NCBI GenBank assembly: GCA_030041195.1
Contig: JASHOI010000701.1
Location: 1 to 11,027, forward strand
Origin: Streptosporangiaceae bacterium
GTDB lineage: Bacteria; Actinomycetota; Actinomycetes; Streptosporangiales; Streptosporangiaceae
Length of the DNA stretch: 11,027 nt
Direction: 5' to 3'
How positions within the stretch are numbered: position 1 is the stretch's first letter; the number at the start of each line of letters is the position of its first letter. Shown here piece after piece: positions 1 to 6,708 of this stretch. Below the pieces are notes generated by a model. That model worked only from the letters and a program-made list of their open reading frames with translations, searched no databases and was not told where the DNA came from. The position numbers and the translations under genes are program-made.

Positions 1-696
1 GCCCGCTCCCAGCGGGAGCGGAAGGACCGCGGCAAAGCGCTGCTCGCCGCGGGCATCACCAGCGGGCCCCCGCTGCTGCGGCTGCTCGCCGAGTACGGGG
101 TCACCACGGCGGCGGCGACGGCGGCCAGCCATGAGGCGGGGGTGCTGGCCGCCGCGGAATCGATCGGCTACCCGGTCGTGCTCAAGACAGGCGACCCGGC
201 GATCGCGCACAAGTCCGACGTCCGCGGCGTGATCCTGGGCATCCCCGGCCCGGCGGAACTCGCCCGGGCCTACGCCGACCTGTCGGCCAGGCTGGGACCG
301 CGGGTGCTGGTCTGCGAGAACGTTCCGGCCGGCACCGAGCTTGCCGTCGGCGTCGCTCCCGACCCCGACCTCGGCCCGCTGATCGTCGTCGGCGCTGGCG
401 GGGTGCTCGTGGAGTTGCTCGCCGACCGCGCGGTCGCGCTGCCGCCGGTCGACGAGCGCACGGCCAGGCAGATGATCGGCGAGCTCCGGGTGCGCACGCT
501 GCTCTCCGGGGTCAGGGGCGCGCCGCCGGCCGACCTCGATGCCGTCGCCCGGGCGGTCGCGAGCGTCTCGGCGCTCGCGGCAGACCTCGGTGACCAGCTT
601 CTGGCGCTGGACGTGAACCCGCTGATCTGCGGGCCCGAGGGCGCGATCGCCGTCGACGCGCTGGCGGTGCCGGTCGACGCGCTCAGGCGGGCATGA
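1..696 (+). CDS. Acyl-CoA synthetase (ADP-forming) family, C-terminal ATP-grasp region, 5' truncated by window
   Basis: The frame is open from base 1 and runs 231 codons to a TGA, so the gene begins before the window. What is visible is the ATP-grasp domain typical of the C-terminal part of ADP-forming acetate/acyl-CoA ligases: YGV near the domain start, the nucleotide-binding strand YPVVLKTGDPAIAHKSDV, a glycine-rich VVGAGGVLVELL segment, and the metal-binding DVNPLI near the end. Family members convert acyl-CoA, ADP and phosphate to free acid and ATP, or the reverse. Full-length actinobacterial proteins are usually about 700 residues, with CoA-binding and succinyl-CoA-synthetase-like domains ahead of this one. 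Those cannot be seen here, so a separate beta subunit is also possible. The acyl substrate cannot be told. It ends against a strong hairpin and converges with the peptidase gene. Confidence 0.88.
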   Translation, partial: ARSQRERKDRGKALLAAGITSGPPLLRLLAEYGVTTAAATAASHEAGVLAAAESIGYPVVLKTGDPAIAHKSDVRGVILGIPGPAELARAYADLSARLGPRVLVCENVPAGTELAVGVAPDPDLGPLIVVGAGGVLVELLADRAVALPPVDERTARQMIGELRVRTLLSGVRGAPPADLDAVARAVASVSALAADLGDQLLALDVNPLICGPEGAIAVDALAVPVDALRRA

Positions 697-721
697 AGGT
701 CCACTCGTCGGCGTGACAAAC

Positions 722-753
722 GCGCCCGGCCCGGGTTACCCCGGGCCGGGCGC
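722..753. terminator. Perfect 14-bp hairpin between convergent genes
   Basis: Arms 722-735 and 740-753 are exactly complementary (14 bp, all G/C) around a TTAC tetraloop. The hairpin lies 25 bases after the synthetase stop and 20 bases from the end of the convergent peptidase gene, so it can end both transcripts. There is no T tract, which is common for actinobacterial terminators. Confidence 0.85.
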
Positions 754-773
754 TGAGTACGGAGCGGGTCCGG

Positions 774-1637
774 TCAGGTCCCGTCTTTCCAGGTGATGGT
801 GAAGTCCGCGCCGCTGTCGGTCAGCGCCGACGGCGTGGCCATGTCGTTGCCGTCCGGGTCCTGCATGATGATCTCGCTCGAGGTCCACAGCGAGCTGGGC
901 GACAGCGTGCCGCGCAGGCCGTCGCGGCTGGTCACGTGCGACACGGTGAAGTTCACGCTGCCGAAGTCGACCAGGTTGATCCCGCCGGCCACGGAGTCGC
1001 CCGGGTCCTCCTCGATCACCTCGGCCGAGTTCCGGTCACAGGTGCTGCCGCTCGGGCAGGGCTGGGAGGTTTGCATGGTGGCCCCGGTGGTCTTGTCCTC
1101 CAGGGTCAGCTGGAACTCCTTGGTCGTGCTGTCGTAGTAGACCGCCACGAAGATCGTGTCGCCCGCGTTGACCCCGGAGAACACGACCGGGTCGAGCGGG
1201 AACATCTCGTACCAGGCCTGGTTGGTGGCCTGCCCGGTGCTCGAGTCGCAGATCGTGTCGACGCCCGTCTGCTCGACCGTCGTGCTGTTGAACCCGTCGA
1301 GGCCCACCCACTCCGCGGCGTAGTTCTGCCCGCTCGTCCCGATCGGCACCGCCGAGCAGTTCACGGTCGGCACCGTGAACGTGGTCTGCACGTACCGGAG
1401 CGCTACGTTCGACTTGCCGACGGCGGCGTAGCCCGACCAGTTCGAGCTGTCGGTAACCGCGTTCCTTGGCAAGTGCGGAAGCACCGTGCGCGGCAGACGG
1501 GCACCGGTCACGAGGTGGAAGCCGTGCAGGTGCAGCCTGGGAGCCGGAGTCGCGGACGATGCGCTTGCCGACGCAGCGGGTGCCATCGCGACGGCGGCGG
1601 CCGCGGTGGCGACGACGATGAGCGGTCTTAGATTCAC
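774..1637 (-). CDS. Secreted G1-family (glutamic) peptidase
   Basis: A 287-residue protein with an N-terminal Sec-type signal (short basic start with R4, then an Ala/Val-rich core to about residue 22, then AxA-type cleavage options near 23-28). A propeptide-like stretch runs to about 62. The mature eqolisin fold starts at SSNWSGYA (64-71) and contains FTVP, EWVGLDG (109-115), EQTGVD with Q123, WYEMFP, and SAEVIEED with E206. In the fungal enzyme SGP the catalytic pair Gln53/Glu136 is 83 residues apart; Q123 and E206 here are also 83 apart and sit in the matching motifs, so the active site looks intact. Four Cys (94, 130, 194, 200) could form disulfides. The start is GTG with AGAAGG about 8 bases ahead. 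The family consists of acid-acting endopeptidases, so an extracellular proteolytic role is likely; the substrate is unknown. Confidence 0.88.
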   Translation of the reverse strand: MNLRPLIVVATAAAAVAMAPAASASASSATPAPRLHLHGFHLVTGARLPRTVLPHLPRNAVTDSSNWSGYAAVGKSNVALRYVQTTFTVPTVNCSAVPIGTSGQNYAAEWVGLDGFNSTTVEQTGVDTICDSSTGQATNQAWYEMFPLDPVVFSGVNAGDTIFVAVYYDSTTKEFQLTLEDKTTGATMQTSQPCPSGSTCDRNSAEVIEEDPGDSVAGGINLVDFGSVNFTVSHVTSRDGLRGTLSPSSLWTSSEIIMQDPDGNDMATPSALTDSGADFTITWKDGT

Positions 1638-1678
1638 ACTCGGGCCCTTCTGCGGGACTTCAGGGGGTGTTCACGCTT

Positions 1679-1709
1679 CGAGCAGGTGACATTGTGCCCG
1701 AGCAGGTGA
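1679..1709. repeat. Two 11-bp direct repeats, 20 bp apart, upstream of the peptidase gene
   Basis: CGAGCAGGTGA occurs at 1679-1689 and again at 1699-1709 (TCACCTGCTCG in the peptidase direction). They lie 42-72 bases ahead of the GTG start and are exactly two helical turns apart, as expected for a dimer-binding activator or repressor site. No regulator can be named. The rest of the 218-base gap (1638-1855) is relatively AT-rich between 1720 and 1770 and probably holds the peptidase promoter; no clear -35/-10 pair was found. Confidence 0.4.
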
Positions 1710-1830
1710 TTTGACCGCTGCGTTTCCCGGTAAACGGAGCTAATGTGCCAGAAAAGGCATAAAAGTGGTTACCGAGCCCTGAGTACTCCCAGAGACGGAA
1801 AGGGCTGCGAGTGATCGGTGTTACGGCCGA

Positions 1831-1857
1831 GACTCCGTGGGCCGGCGGCCGGAGGTC
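1831..1857 (-). terminator. Possible weak hairpin terminator after the cupin gene
   Basis: In the minus direction CTCCG and CGGAG arms flank a GC-rich 12-base loop that can itself fold (CCGG-CCG-CCGG). The structure begins at the cupin stop codon. It is imperfect and has no T tract, so it is only a candidate for separating the FAD oxidase-cupin unit from the peptidase gene. Confidence 0.3.
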
Positions 1858-2194
1858 AGAAGATCACGTAGAGCTTGCGGATCGTCTCGTGGATCTGCCA
1901 GCTTCCCGCCCAGCCGCGCGGGAAGACCGCGGTGTCGCCGGGGCCGATGTCCTGCGATGCGCCGCCGTCGGGCGTCACCGTCATCCGGCCGGACACGATG
2001 TGCACGAACTCGTTGGTCTCCAGCTTCCAGTAGGACGGTCCCGGCGTGCACTCCCAGACCCCGGCCTCCTGCTCGCCGTCCTGCCACAGCGTGTGGCCGG
2101 ATGTCCGCATCGGCTCGCCGGTTGCCTCCTCCAGCGGGCCCCAGTCCTCGAGCTCGGCGGTGGCGGCTGCGGCCAGGAACGGGGTCTCGGTCAT
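1856..2194 (-). CDS. Small single-domain cupin protein (EutQ/ureidoglycine-hydrolase-like, Cupin_3)
   Basis: A 112-residue protein starting at ATG 2194, with a good ribosome site (AGAAGGAGAGGA) just ahead. Nearly all of it is one cupin beta-barrel: VWECTPGPSYWKLETNEFVHIVSGRM-type first motif (about 46-71), then IGPGDTAVFPRGWAGSWQIHE (83-103) and the terminal strand RKLYVIF. This pattern matches the Cupin_3 (DUF861) group. The usual His/Glu metal set is only partly present (E62, H65 are candidates), so catalysis cannot be asserted. It lies 26 bases after the FAD oxidoreductase stop on the same strand, so the two are very likely co-transcribed. It may handle a product of that enzyme or sense a ligand; the function is not established. 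Confidence 0.85.
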   Translation of the reverse strand: MTETPFLAAAATAELEDWGPLEEATGEPMRTSGHTLWQDGEQEAGVWECTPGPSYWKLETNEFVHIVSGRMTVTPDGGASQDIGPGDTAVFPRGWAGSWQIHETIRKLYVIF

Positions 2195-2220
2195 CTTGGC
2201 GGTCCTCTCCTTCTGCGGGA

Positions 2221-3438
2221 TCAGGAAATGGTCGGCTGCGGTGCGCTGGTGGGGAACGGCAGCGCGATCGGGTCGGTCGCCAGGCGGCTGTTGCCATCGG
2301 CGTCGAACCGGTCCAGGCCCAGCGCCGCGGTGTCCACCACGTCGGATCGGCCGGTCAGCGCCACGTCGGCGGCCGCCTTCGCGACCCCCGGGCCCCACAT
2401 CATCCCGGCGCCTCCGGCACTGGCCACCGTCAGCCCGTTCAGGGCGGCATCGTCGATGAGCGCTGGCCCGATGATCGGCAGATGATCGGGGGTGTAATCG
2501 ATGGTGGCCGCCCAGATCCGGCGCAGGCCGAGCCCGCGGGTGACCGGGACCAGCTCGGCGAGGCGCTCGCGCATCTGCGCCAGGTACTGCTCGTCCACCT
2601 CGGTGGCCGGGCCGGGGCGCTCGGCCGGGTTGCTCATGCCGAACAGCAGGCCCTTTTCCTCGGGCCGCCAGTACAGGCCCGCGGTCAGGTCGAAGACCAT
2701 CGGGACCCGGGCCGGATCCAGGTCGGGGTGCGGCTCGGTGACCGCGACCTGGTGCCGCACCCCGCCGGCCGGCACCCTGACCCCGGCCAGGCCGGCCACC
2801 TCGGCCAGCTCGGGGCCGCCGGTCAGCACCACGATCGGGGCGTCGACCCGGCCCCGGCTGGTCTGGACGCCGGTGATCCGGTCGCCGCTGGTGACGACGC
2901 CAGTGAACGCCGTGTGCTCGATGACCGAGACCCCGCTGATCGCCAGCGCCACCGCGTAGGCGGTCACGTTGCGCGGCGGGCTGAGGTAGCCGTCCTCGGC
3001 GCAGAACGTGCCGCCGAGGGTGAGCCCGGGCGCCAGGGTGGGGTTGAGCCGGTCGAGCTCGTCGGGCTCGAGCCAGCGGACCGGGAGGCCGAGCGCGATC
3101 TGCATGTCCATGCGCGCGTTCGCGGCGGCGACGTCGGCCTCGGTGAAGCACGGCAGCACGTAGCCCTGCGGGGTGAACCCGGAGTCGATCCCGAGTTCCT
3201 CGCGCTGGTCCAGGTAGAACCGGCGGGACCACTCGCCGAGCTCGACCGCCCAGCTGGTGCCGCCCTGGGTGCGGACCACGCCGGCGGCGCGGCTGCTCGC
3301 GCCCTGGCCGAGGGTGCGTTTCTCCAGCAGGACCACCTGGCCGAGCCCGGCTTGCCGGAGGAAGTAGGCGCACCACGCGCCGACGGTCCCGCCGCCGACG
3401 ACAACCGCGTCGGCCGAAGCTGGAGCGGCAGGAAGCAT
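2221..3438 (-). CDS. FAD-dependent amine oxidoreductase (DAO family, sarcosine oxidase beta-like)
   Basis: A 405-residue protein. The N-terminus carries the Rossmann dinucleotide motif VVVGGGTVG (12-20) and VVLLEK, followed by GQGASSRAAGVVR, the usual FAD-contacting stretch of sarcosine oxidase/dimethylglycine dehydrogenase relatives. The C-terminal part has the family signature DYTPDHLPIIGP followed by a Gly-rich segment (SAGGAGMMWGPGVA). Relatives oxidise secondary or tertiary amines such as N-methyl amino acids. The substrate here is not readable from sequence. The ATG at 3438 is chosen because AAGG lies 8 bases ahead. A longer TTG start at 3480 would sit inside the operator palindrome. 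It is divergent from the acyl-CoA dehydrogenase, followed closely by the cupin, and probably controlled through the operator at 3461-3480. Confidence 0.87.
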   Translation of the reverse strand: MLPAAPASADAVVVGGGTVGAWCAYFLRQAGLGQVVLLEKRTLGQGASSRAAGVVRTQGGTSWAVELGEWSRRFYLDQREELGIDSGFTPQGYVLPCFTEADVAAANARMDMQIALGLPVRWLEPDELDRLNPTLAPGLTLGGTFCAEDGYLSPPRNVTAYAVALAISGVSVIEHTAFTGVVTSGDRITGVQTSRGRVDAPIVVLTGGPELAEVAGLAGVRVPAGGVRHQVAVTEPHPDLDPARVPMVFDLTAGLYWRPEEKGLLFGMSNPAERPGPATEVDEQYLAQMRERLAELVPVTRGLGLRRIWAATIDYTPDHLPIIGPALIDDAALNGLTVASAGGAGMMWGPGVAKAAADVALTGRSDVVDTAALGLDRFDADGNSRLATDPIALPFPTSAPQPTIS

Positions 3439-3466
3439 TGGCACGGCCTTGATGCTGGCATAGACT
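3438..3466 (+). promoter_or_regulatory. Predicted promoter of the acyl-CoA dehydrogenase gene
   Basis: TTGGCA (3438-3443, 5 of 6 to TTGACA), a 17-base spacer, and TAGACT (3461-3466, TANNNT). Transcription would start near 3473, inside the palindromic operator, about 47 bases before the ATG. The -35 overlaps the first base of the divergent oxidase start codon, so the two transcription units are packed tightly. No equally good promoter was seen for the minus direction. Confidence 0.55.
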
Positions 3467-3480
3467 GAACGTTCAGTCAA
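3461..3480. promoter_or_regulatory. Palindromic operator GACTG-N6-CAGTC (TetR-like) in the FAD oxidase/acyl-CoA dehydrogenase divergon
   Basis: GACTGAACGTTCAGTC at 3463-3478 is a perfect 16-bp palindrome, covering the -10 and start region of the dehydrogenase promoter and lying 23 bases before the oxidase ATG. Size, symmetry and position resemble TetR-family operators, but the regulator is not in the window. The same half-sites with the same 6-base spacing occur over the Rieske gene promoter at 9077-9096, including the flanking AA. Confidence 0.7.
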
Positions 3481-3519
3481 GCCATTGTTTGAGCCGTCGC
3501 TGCGGAGGCGAGCAGAGAA

Positions 3520-4695
3520 ATGAGCGCGATGTACGGGCTGTCAGATGAGGACCTGCGGATCCAGGCGCGCGCCCGGACCTTCGCCGACGAGCTGATCCCG
3601 TTCGAGGTCACCGCCGAGATGAACGGCGGCGACCTGCCGAAGGACGTGGTGGCCGCGCATGCCGAGCGGGCCAGGGAGCTGGGGCTCGCCGCCGCGAACA
3701 TGCCGCGCGAGCTCGGCGGCGGGGGCTGCACCTCGCTGCAGCAGGTGCTGATCCAGGAGCAGGTCGGCCGCGTCACCAACGCGCTCGCCTGGTCGGCGTC
3801 GACTCCCCCGTCCTGGCTGCCCGGGGTCGCGACGCCGTACCAGATGGACCGGTTCGTGCGGCCCGCCATCCGGGGCGAGCGCGAGGAGTGCTACGCGATC
3901 ACCGAGGAGGGCGCGGGCTCGGACGTGGACGCGATCGAGGCGACCGCGCGCCGCGACGGCGACGACTACCTGCTCAACGGCGAGAAGTGGCACGTGACGT
4001 CGTACAACTCGGCCGACTTCGCGTTCTTCCAGGCCAAGCTCGTGGGCGGCGCGCACGACGGCGAGCACGCGATGTTCCTGGTCGACCTGCCGAGCCCGGG
4101 CGTCCGGGTGGTGCGCACGCCCGCGTACTCGCACACGATCAGCCACCATCACCCGATCGTCGCGTTCACCGACGTCAGGGTGCCCGCCTCGCACCTGGTC
4201 GGGGCCGAGGGCGACGGGATGACGTTCGCGTACGAGTGGTTCCGGTTCGAGCGGCTGATGGTCGCGGCGCGCTGCCTCGGCGGCGCCGAGCGGCTGACCG
4301 CGGAGATGACCGGCTTCGCGACGTCGCGGCAGGTGCAGGGCAGGCCGATCAGCGAGCTGGGCCAGATCCAGGCGATGCTCGCCAACAGCCTGACCGAGCT
4401 GTTCGCGGCGCGGTCGCTGACCTACGAGACCGCGCGCGCGATCGACGCCGGCGCCGACGTCAAGGTGCAGCACGCGCAGTGCTCGATGGCCAAGCTGTAC
4501 GCGTCGGAGATGGCCGGCCGGGTGGCCGACCGGGCGGTCCAGGTGTTCGGCGGCCGCGGCTACATGCGCGAGAACGTGGCCGAGCGGTTCTTCCGCGAGT
4601 TGCGGGTGGAGCGGATCTGGGAGGGCACCAGCGAGATCCAGCGCGCGATCATCGCCGACCAGATGGTCAAGCGCGGCCCCGCGGCGCTCGCCTGA
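3520..4695 (+). CDS. Acyl-CoA dehydrogenase family flavoprotein
   Basis: A 391-residue protein of normal family length. Domains in order: helical N-terminal region (about 1-120), middle beta domain with ITEEGAGSDVDA (127-138, the TEPxAGSD flavin/substrate motif) and NGEKWHVTSYNSAD, then the C-terminal helical domain with RGYMRENVAERFFRELRVE. The catalytic base is E368 in WEGTSEIQ, the position used by medium- and short-chain dehydrogenases. The reaction expected is FAD-dependent alpha,beta-dehydrogenation of an acyl-CoA, passing electrons to electron-transfer flavoprotein. The chain type is not evident. The start ATG has GGAGG 11 bases ahead. Sharing an operator region with an amine oxidase suggests a dedicated catabolic role rather than general beta-oxidation. 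It converges with the peroxidase gene across a 49-base gap. Confidence 0.92.
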   Translation: MSAMYGLSDEDLRIQARARTFADELIPFEVTAEMNGGDLPKDVVAAHAERARELGLAAANMPRELGGGGCTSLQQVLIQEQVGRVTNALAWSASTPPSWLPGVATPYQMDRFVRPAIRGEREECYAITEEGAGSDVDAIEATARRDGDDYLLNGEKWHVTSYNSADFAFFQAKLVGGAHDGEHAMFLVDLPSPGVRVVRTPAYSHTISHHHPIVAFTDVRVPASHLVGAEGDGMTFAYEWFRFERLMVAARCLGGAERLTAEMTGFATSRQVQGRPISELGQIQAMLANSLTELFAARSLTYETARAIDAGADVKVQHAQCSMAKLYASEMAGRVADRAVQVFGGRGYMRENVAERFFRELRVERIWEGTSEIQRAIIADQMVKRGPAALA

Positions 4696-4744
4696 CCGCC
4701 GCCGCGGCAGCCTTCCCCGGCGCCGCGCGCGCCGCGGAACCGAT

Positions 4745-5233
<489 letters not shown>

Positions 5234-5296
5234 GTGACTGATTCCTTCGCTGTCGGGAGGCAGGTGCGCCAGTCTCAACAGCACCATCCGCCCGTC

Positions 5297-5324
5297 TCTT
5301 CCAGGATCCGGTCTTCCAGGATCC
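5297..5324. repeat. 13-bp direct repeat (period 15) upstream of the peroxidase gene
   Basis: TCTTCCAGGATCC occurs at 5297-5309 and 5312-5324, 64-91 bases ahead of the peroxidase GTG and 21 bases from the divergent -35. It may be a binding site or a small slippage duplication. The 171-base gap 5234-5404 otherwise holds the peroxidase leader (no clear promoter) and the GntR promoter region. Confidence 0.4.
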
Positions 5325-5344
5325 CGCCACCGGTCCGGCTTTCC

Positions 5345-5375
5345 TTGACATGCCAGCTAGGTACATAGCTATAGT
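5345..5375 (+). promoter_or_regulatory. Predicted promoter of the GntR-ABC operon
   Basis: A perfect TTGACA -35 (5345-5350) and TATAGT -10 (5370-5375, 5 of 6 to TATAAT) with a long 19-base spacer. The expected start is about 20-25 bases ahead of the GTG. The -10 lies between two copies of the operator motif, so repressor binding would cover the promoter. Confidence 0.6.
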
Positions 5376-5388
5376 GCTAGGTACCTAG
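5355..5388. promoter_or_regulatory. Tandem palindromic operator, likely autoregulatory site of the GntR protein
   Basis: CTAGGTACCTAG (5377-5388) is a perfect 12-bp palindrome. A second copy, CTAGGTACATAG (5357-5368), has one mismatched pair and extends to a 16-bp dyad at 5355-5370. The copies are centred 20 bp apart, two turns of the helix, on either side of the -10. Short AT/GTAC palindromes just ahead of the regulator gene are typical of the YtrA group of GntR repressors. Confidence 0.65.
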
Positions 5389-5404
5389 TTAAAGTGAGGC
5401 TGTG

Positions 5405-5815
5405 GTGATCGAGTTCTACTTGGACGCCCGTTCCGGTGTCGCCCCGTACCGGCAGCTGATCGACCAGGTGCGGCACGCGCTGCGGCTGGGCCTGCTGCAC
5501 GAGGGCGACCAGCTGCCGAAGGTCAAGGACGTGGTCGCCGGGCTGGCGATCAACCCGAACACGGTGCTCAAGGCCTACCGGGAGCTGGAGTACGAGGGCC
5601 TGGTCGCGGCCCGCCCCGGGATCGGCACGTTCGTGACCGGGACGCTGGACGGCGGGCCGCTGGCCGCGCACCAGCCGCTGCGCCGCGACCTGCGGCGCTG
5701 GCTGGCCAAGGCACGCCGGGCCGGCCTGGACGACGAGTCCATCGAGGCGCTGTTCACCAGCACGTTTCGGTCCGCAAGCGAGGACGTAGAGGGCACGGGG
5801 AGGTGGGCGGGGTGA
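5405..5815 (+). CDS. GntR-family transcriptional regulator, YtrA subfamily
   Basis: A 136-residue protein with an N-terminal winged helix-turn-helix (about residues 10-78). It includes PYRQLIDQVRHALRLG, the GDQLPKVKDV turn, the strongly conserved LAINPNTVLKAYRELEYEGL recognition region, and the wing GIGTFV. The C-terminal tail is short (about 55 residues), lacking the larger ligand-binding domains of FadR/HutC types; this defines YtrA-like repressors, which usually sit in front of ABC transporter genes, as here. The second of two adjacent GTG codons (5405) is preferred because it gives the usual MIEF start and better spacing to GTGAGG; 5402 is also possible. The stop overlaps the ABC gene start (GTGA), indicating translational coupling. 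Confidence 0.9.
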   Translation: MIEFYLDARSGVAPYRQLIDQVRHALRLGLLHEGDQLPKVKDVVAGLAINPNTVLKAYRELEYEGLVAARPGIGTFVTGTLDGGPLAAHQPLRRDLRRWLAKARRAGLDDESIEALFTSTFRSASEDVEGTGRWAG

Positions 5816-6708
5816 GTGCCGTCATAGAAGCCGACGGGCTCGGCAAACGGTACCGGCGGAAGTGGGCGCTGACCGACTGCACGCTTTCGATCCCCGCCGG
5901 GCACGTGGTGGGATTGGTCGGCCCCAACGGCGCGGGCAAGACCACCCTGCTGATGCTGGCCGTCGGCCTGCTCGCGCCGGACGCGGGCACGATCGAGGTG
6001 CTCGGCGGCGTTCCGGGGGCCGGGCAGGCGCAGCTGTCCCGGGTCGGGTTCCTGGCGCAGGACTCACCGGTTTACGCCGGGCTGTCGGTGGCCGATCACC
6101 TGGAGCTGGGCGCACGCCTCAACAGGGGCTGGGACGCGGCGCTGGCGCGCGGCCGGGTCGAGCGGCTGGATCTGGACTTGCGCCAGAAGGCCGGCACCCT
6201 GTCCGGCGGGCAGCGGGCCCAGCTCGCGCTGACCCTGGCCATCGCCAAACGACCGGAGCTGCTGGTCCTTGACGAGCCGGTGGCCAGCCTGGACCCGCTG
6301 GCCCGGCGGGAGTTCCTGCAGGACCTGATGGAGGCCGTCGCCGAGCAGGAGCTGTCCGTGGTCCTGTCCTCGCACCTGGTCGCGGACCTGGAACGGGTCT
6401 GCGACTACTTGATCGTGCTCGTCGGCTCGCGGGTGCGGGTCGCCGGGCCGGTGGACGATCTGCTGGCCAGCCACCACCGGCTGTCCGGGCCGTGCCGGGA
6501 CCCGGCAACTCTGCCGGACGCCCTGGACGTGATCTCGGCAAGCCACACGGACGTGCAGACCACGCTGCTGGTGCGCGCCAGCGGCCCGGTGCTGGACCCC
6601 GCCTGGACGGTCTCGCAGGTCGGCCTCGAGGACCTGGTGCTGGCCTACATGAGCCAGGCCGCCGGACGCCGCCGCGGCAACCACCGCCACCTGGAGGTGC
6701 AGAAATGA
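5812..6708 (+). CDS. ABC transporter ATP-binding protein
   Basis: A 298-residue protein whose first about 220 residues form a complete ABC ATPase domain: Walker A GPNGAGKTT (37-45), Q-loop Q83, signature LSGGQ (130-134), Walker B LLVLDE (150-155) with D-loop SLD, and switch H188 in SSH. The remaining about 80 residues form a small C-terminal extension found in many drug/antibiotic-type exporters (CcmA/YtrB-like). GTG at 5812 is chosen: GGAGG lies 8 bases ahead and the start overlaps the GntR stop by four bases. An in-frame GTG at 5803 falls on that ribosome site. The ATPase should power the adjacent membrane subunit. The cargo is unknown; YtrA-linked exporters in Gram-positive bacteria often respond to cell-envelope-active compounds. 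Confidence 0.93.
   Translation: MSAVIEADGLGKRYRRKWALTDCTLSIPAGHVVGLVGPNGAGKTTLLMLAVGLLAPDAGTIEVLGGVPGAGQAQLSRVGFLAQDSPVYAGLSVADHLELGARLNRGWDAALARGRVERLDLDLRQKAGTLSGGQRAQLALTLAIAKRPELLVLDEPVASLDPLARREFLQDLMEAVAEQELSVVLSSHLVADLERVCDYLIVLVGSRVRVAGPVDDLLASHHRLSGPCRDPATLPDALDVISASHTDVQTTLLVRASGPVLDPAWTVSQVGLEDLVLAYMSQAAGRRRGNHRHLEVQK

Noticed and set aside
1856..3376. A long minus-strand frame that would fuse about 390 residues to the cupin
   Set aside because: The upstream part overlaps the FAD oxidoreductase in another frame and is an Arg/Pro/Ala/Gly-rich translation without domains; the cupin has its own ATG and ribosome site at 2194.
1837..3468. A 543-codon plus-strand frame opposite the FAD oxidase
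   Set aside because: Antisense, low-complexity composition, no recognisable domain; the minus strand encodes clear FAD-enzyme motifs.
3439..3480. Upstream TTG start of the FAD oxidoreductase at 3480
   Set aside because: It would place the first codons inside the operator, has no ribosome site, and precedes the conserved fold by residues not expected for the family; ATG 3438 is better supported.
4702..4737. Inverted repeat CCGCGGC/GCCGCGG as a terminator between the acyl-CoA dehydrogenase and peroxidase genes
   Set aside because: Only 7 bp with a 22-base loop in very GC-rich sequence; expected by chance, although a terminator here would make sense.
5234..5287. Upstream ATG start of the glutathione peroxidase at 5287
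   Set aside because: It adds 18 residues absent from the family pattern and lacks a ribosome site; GTG 5233 has one.
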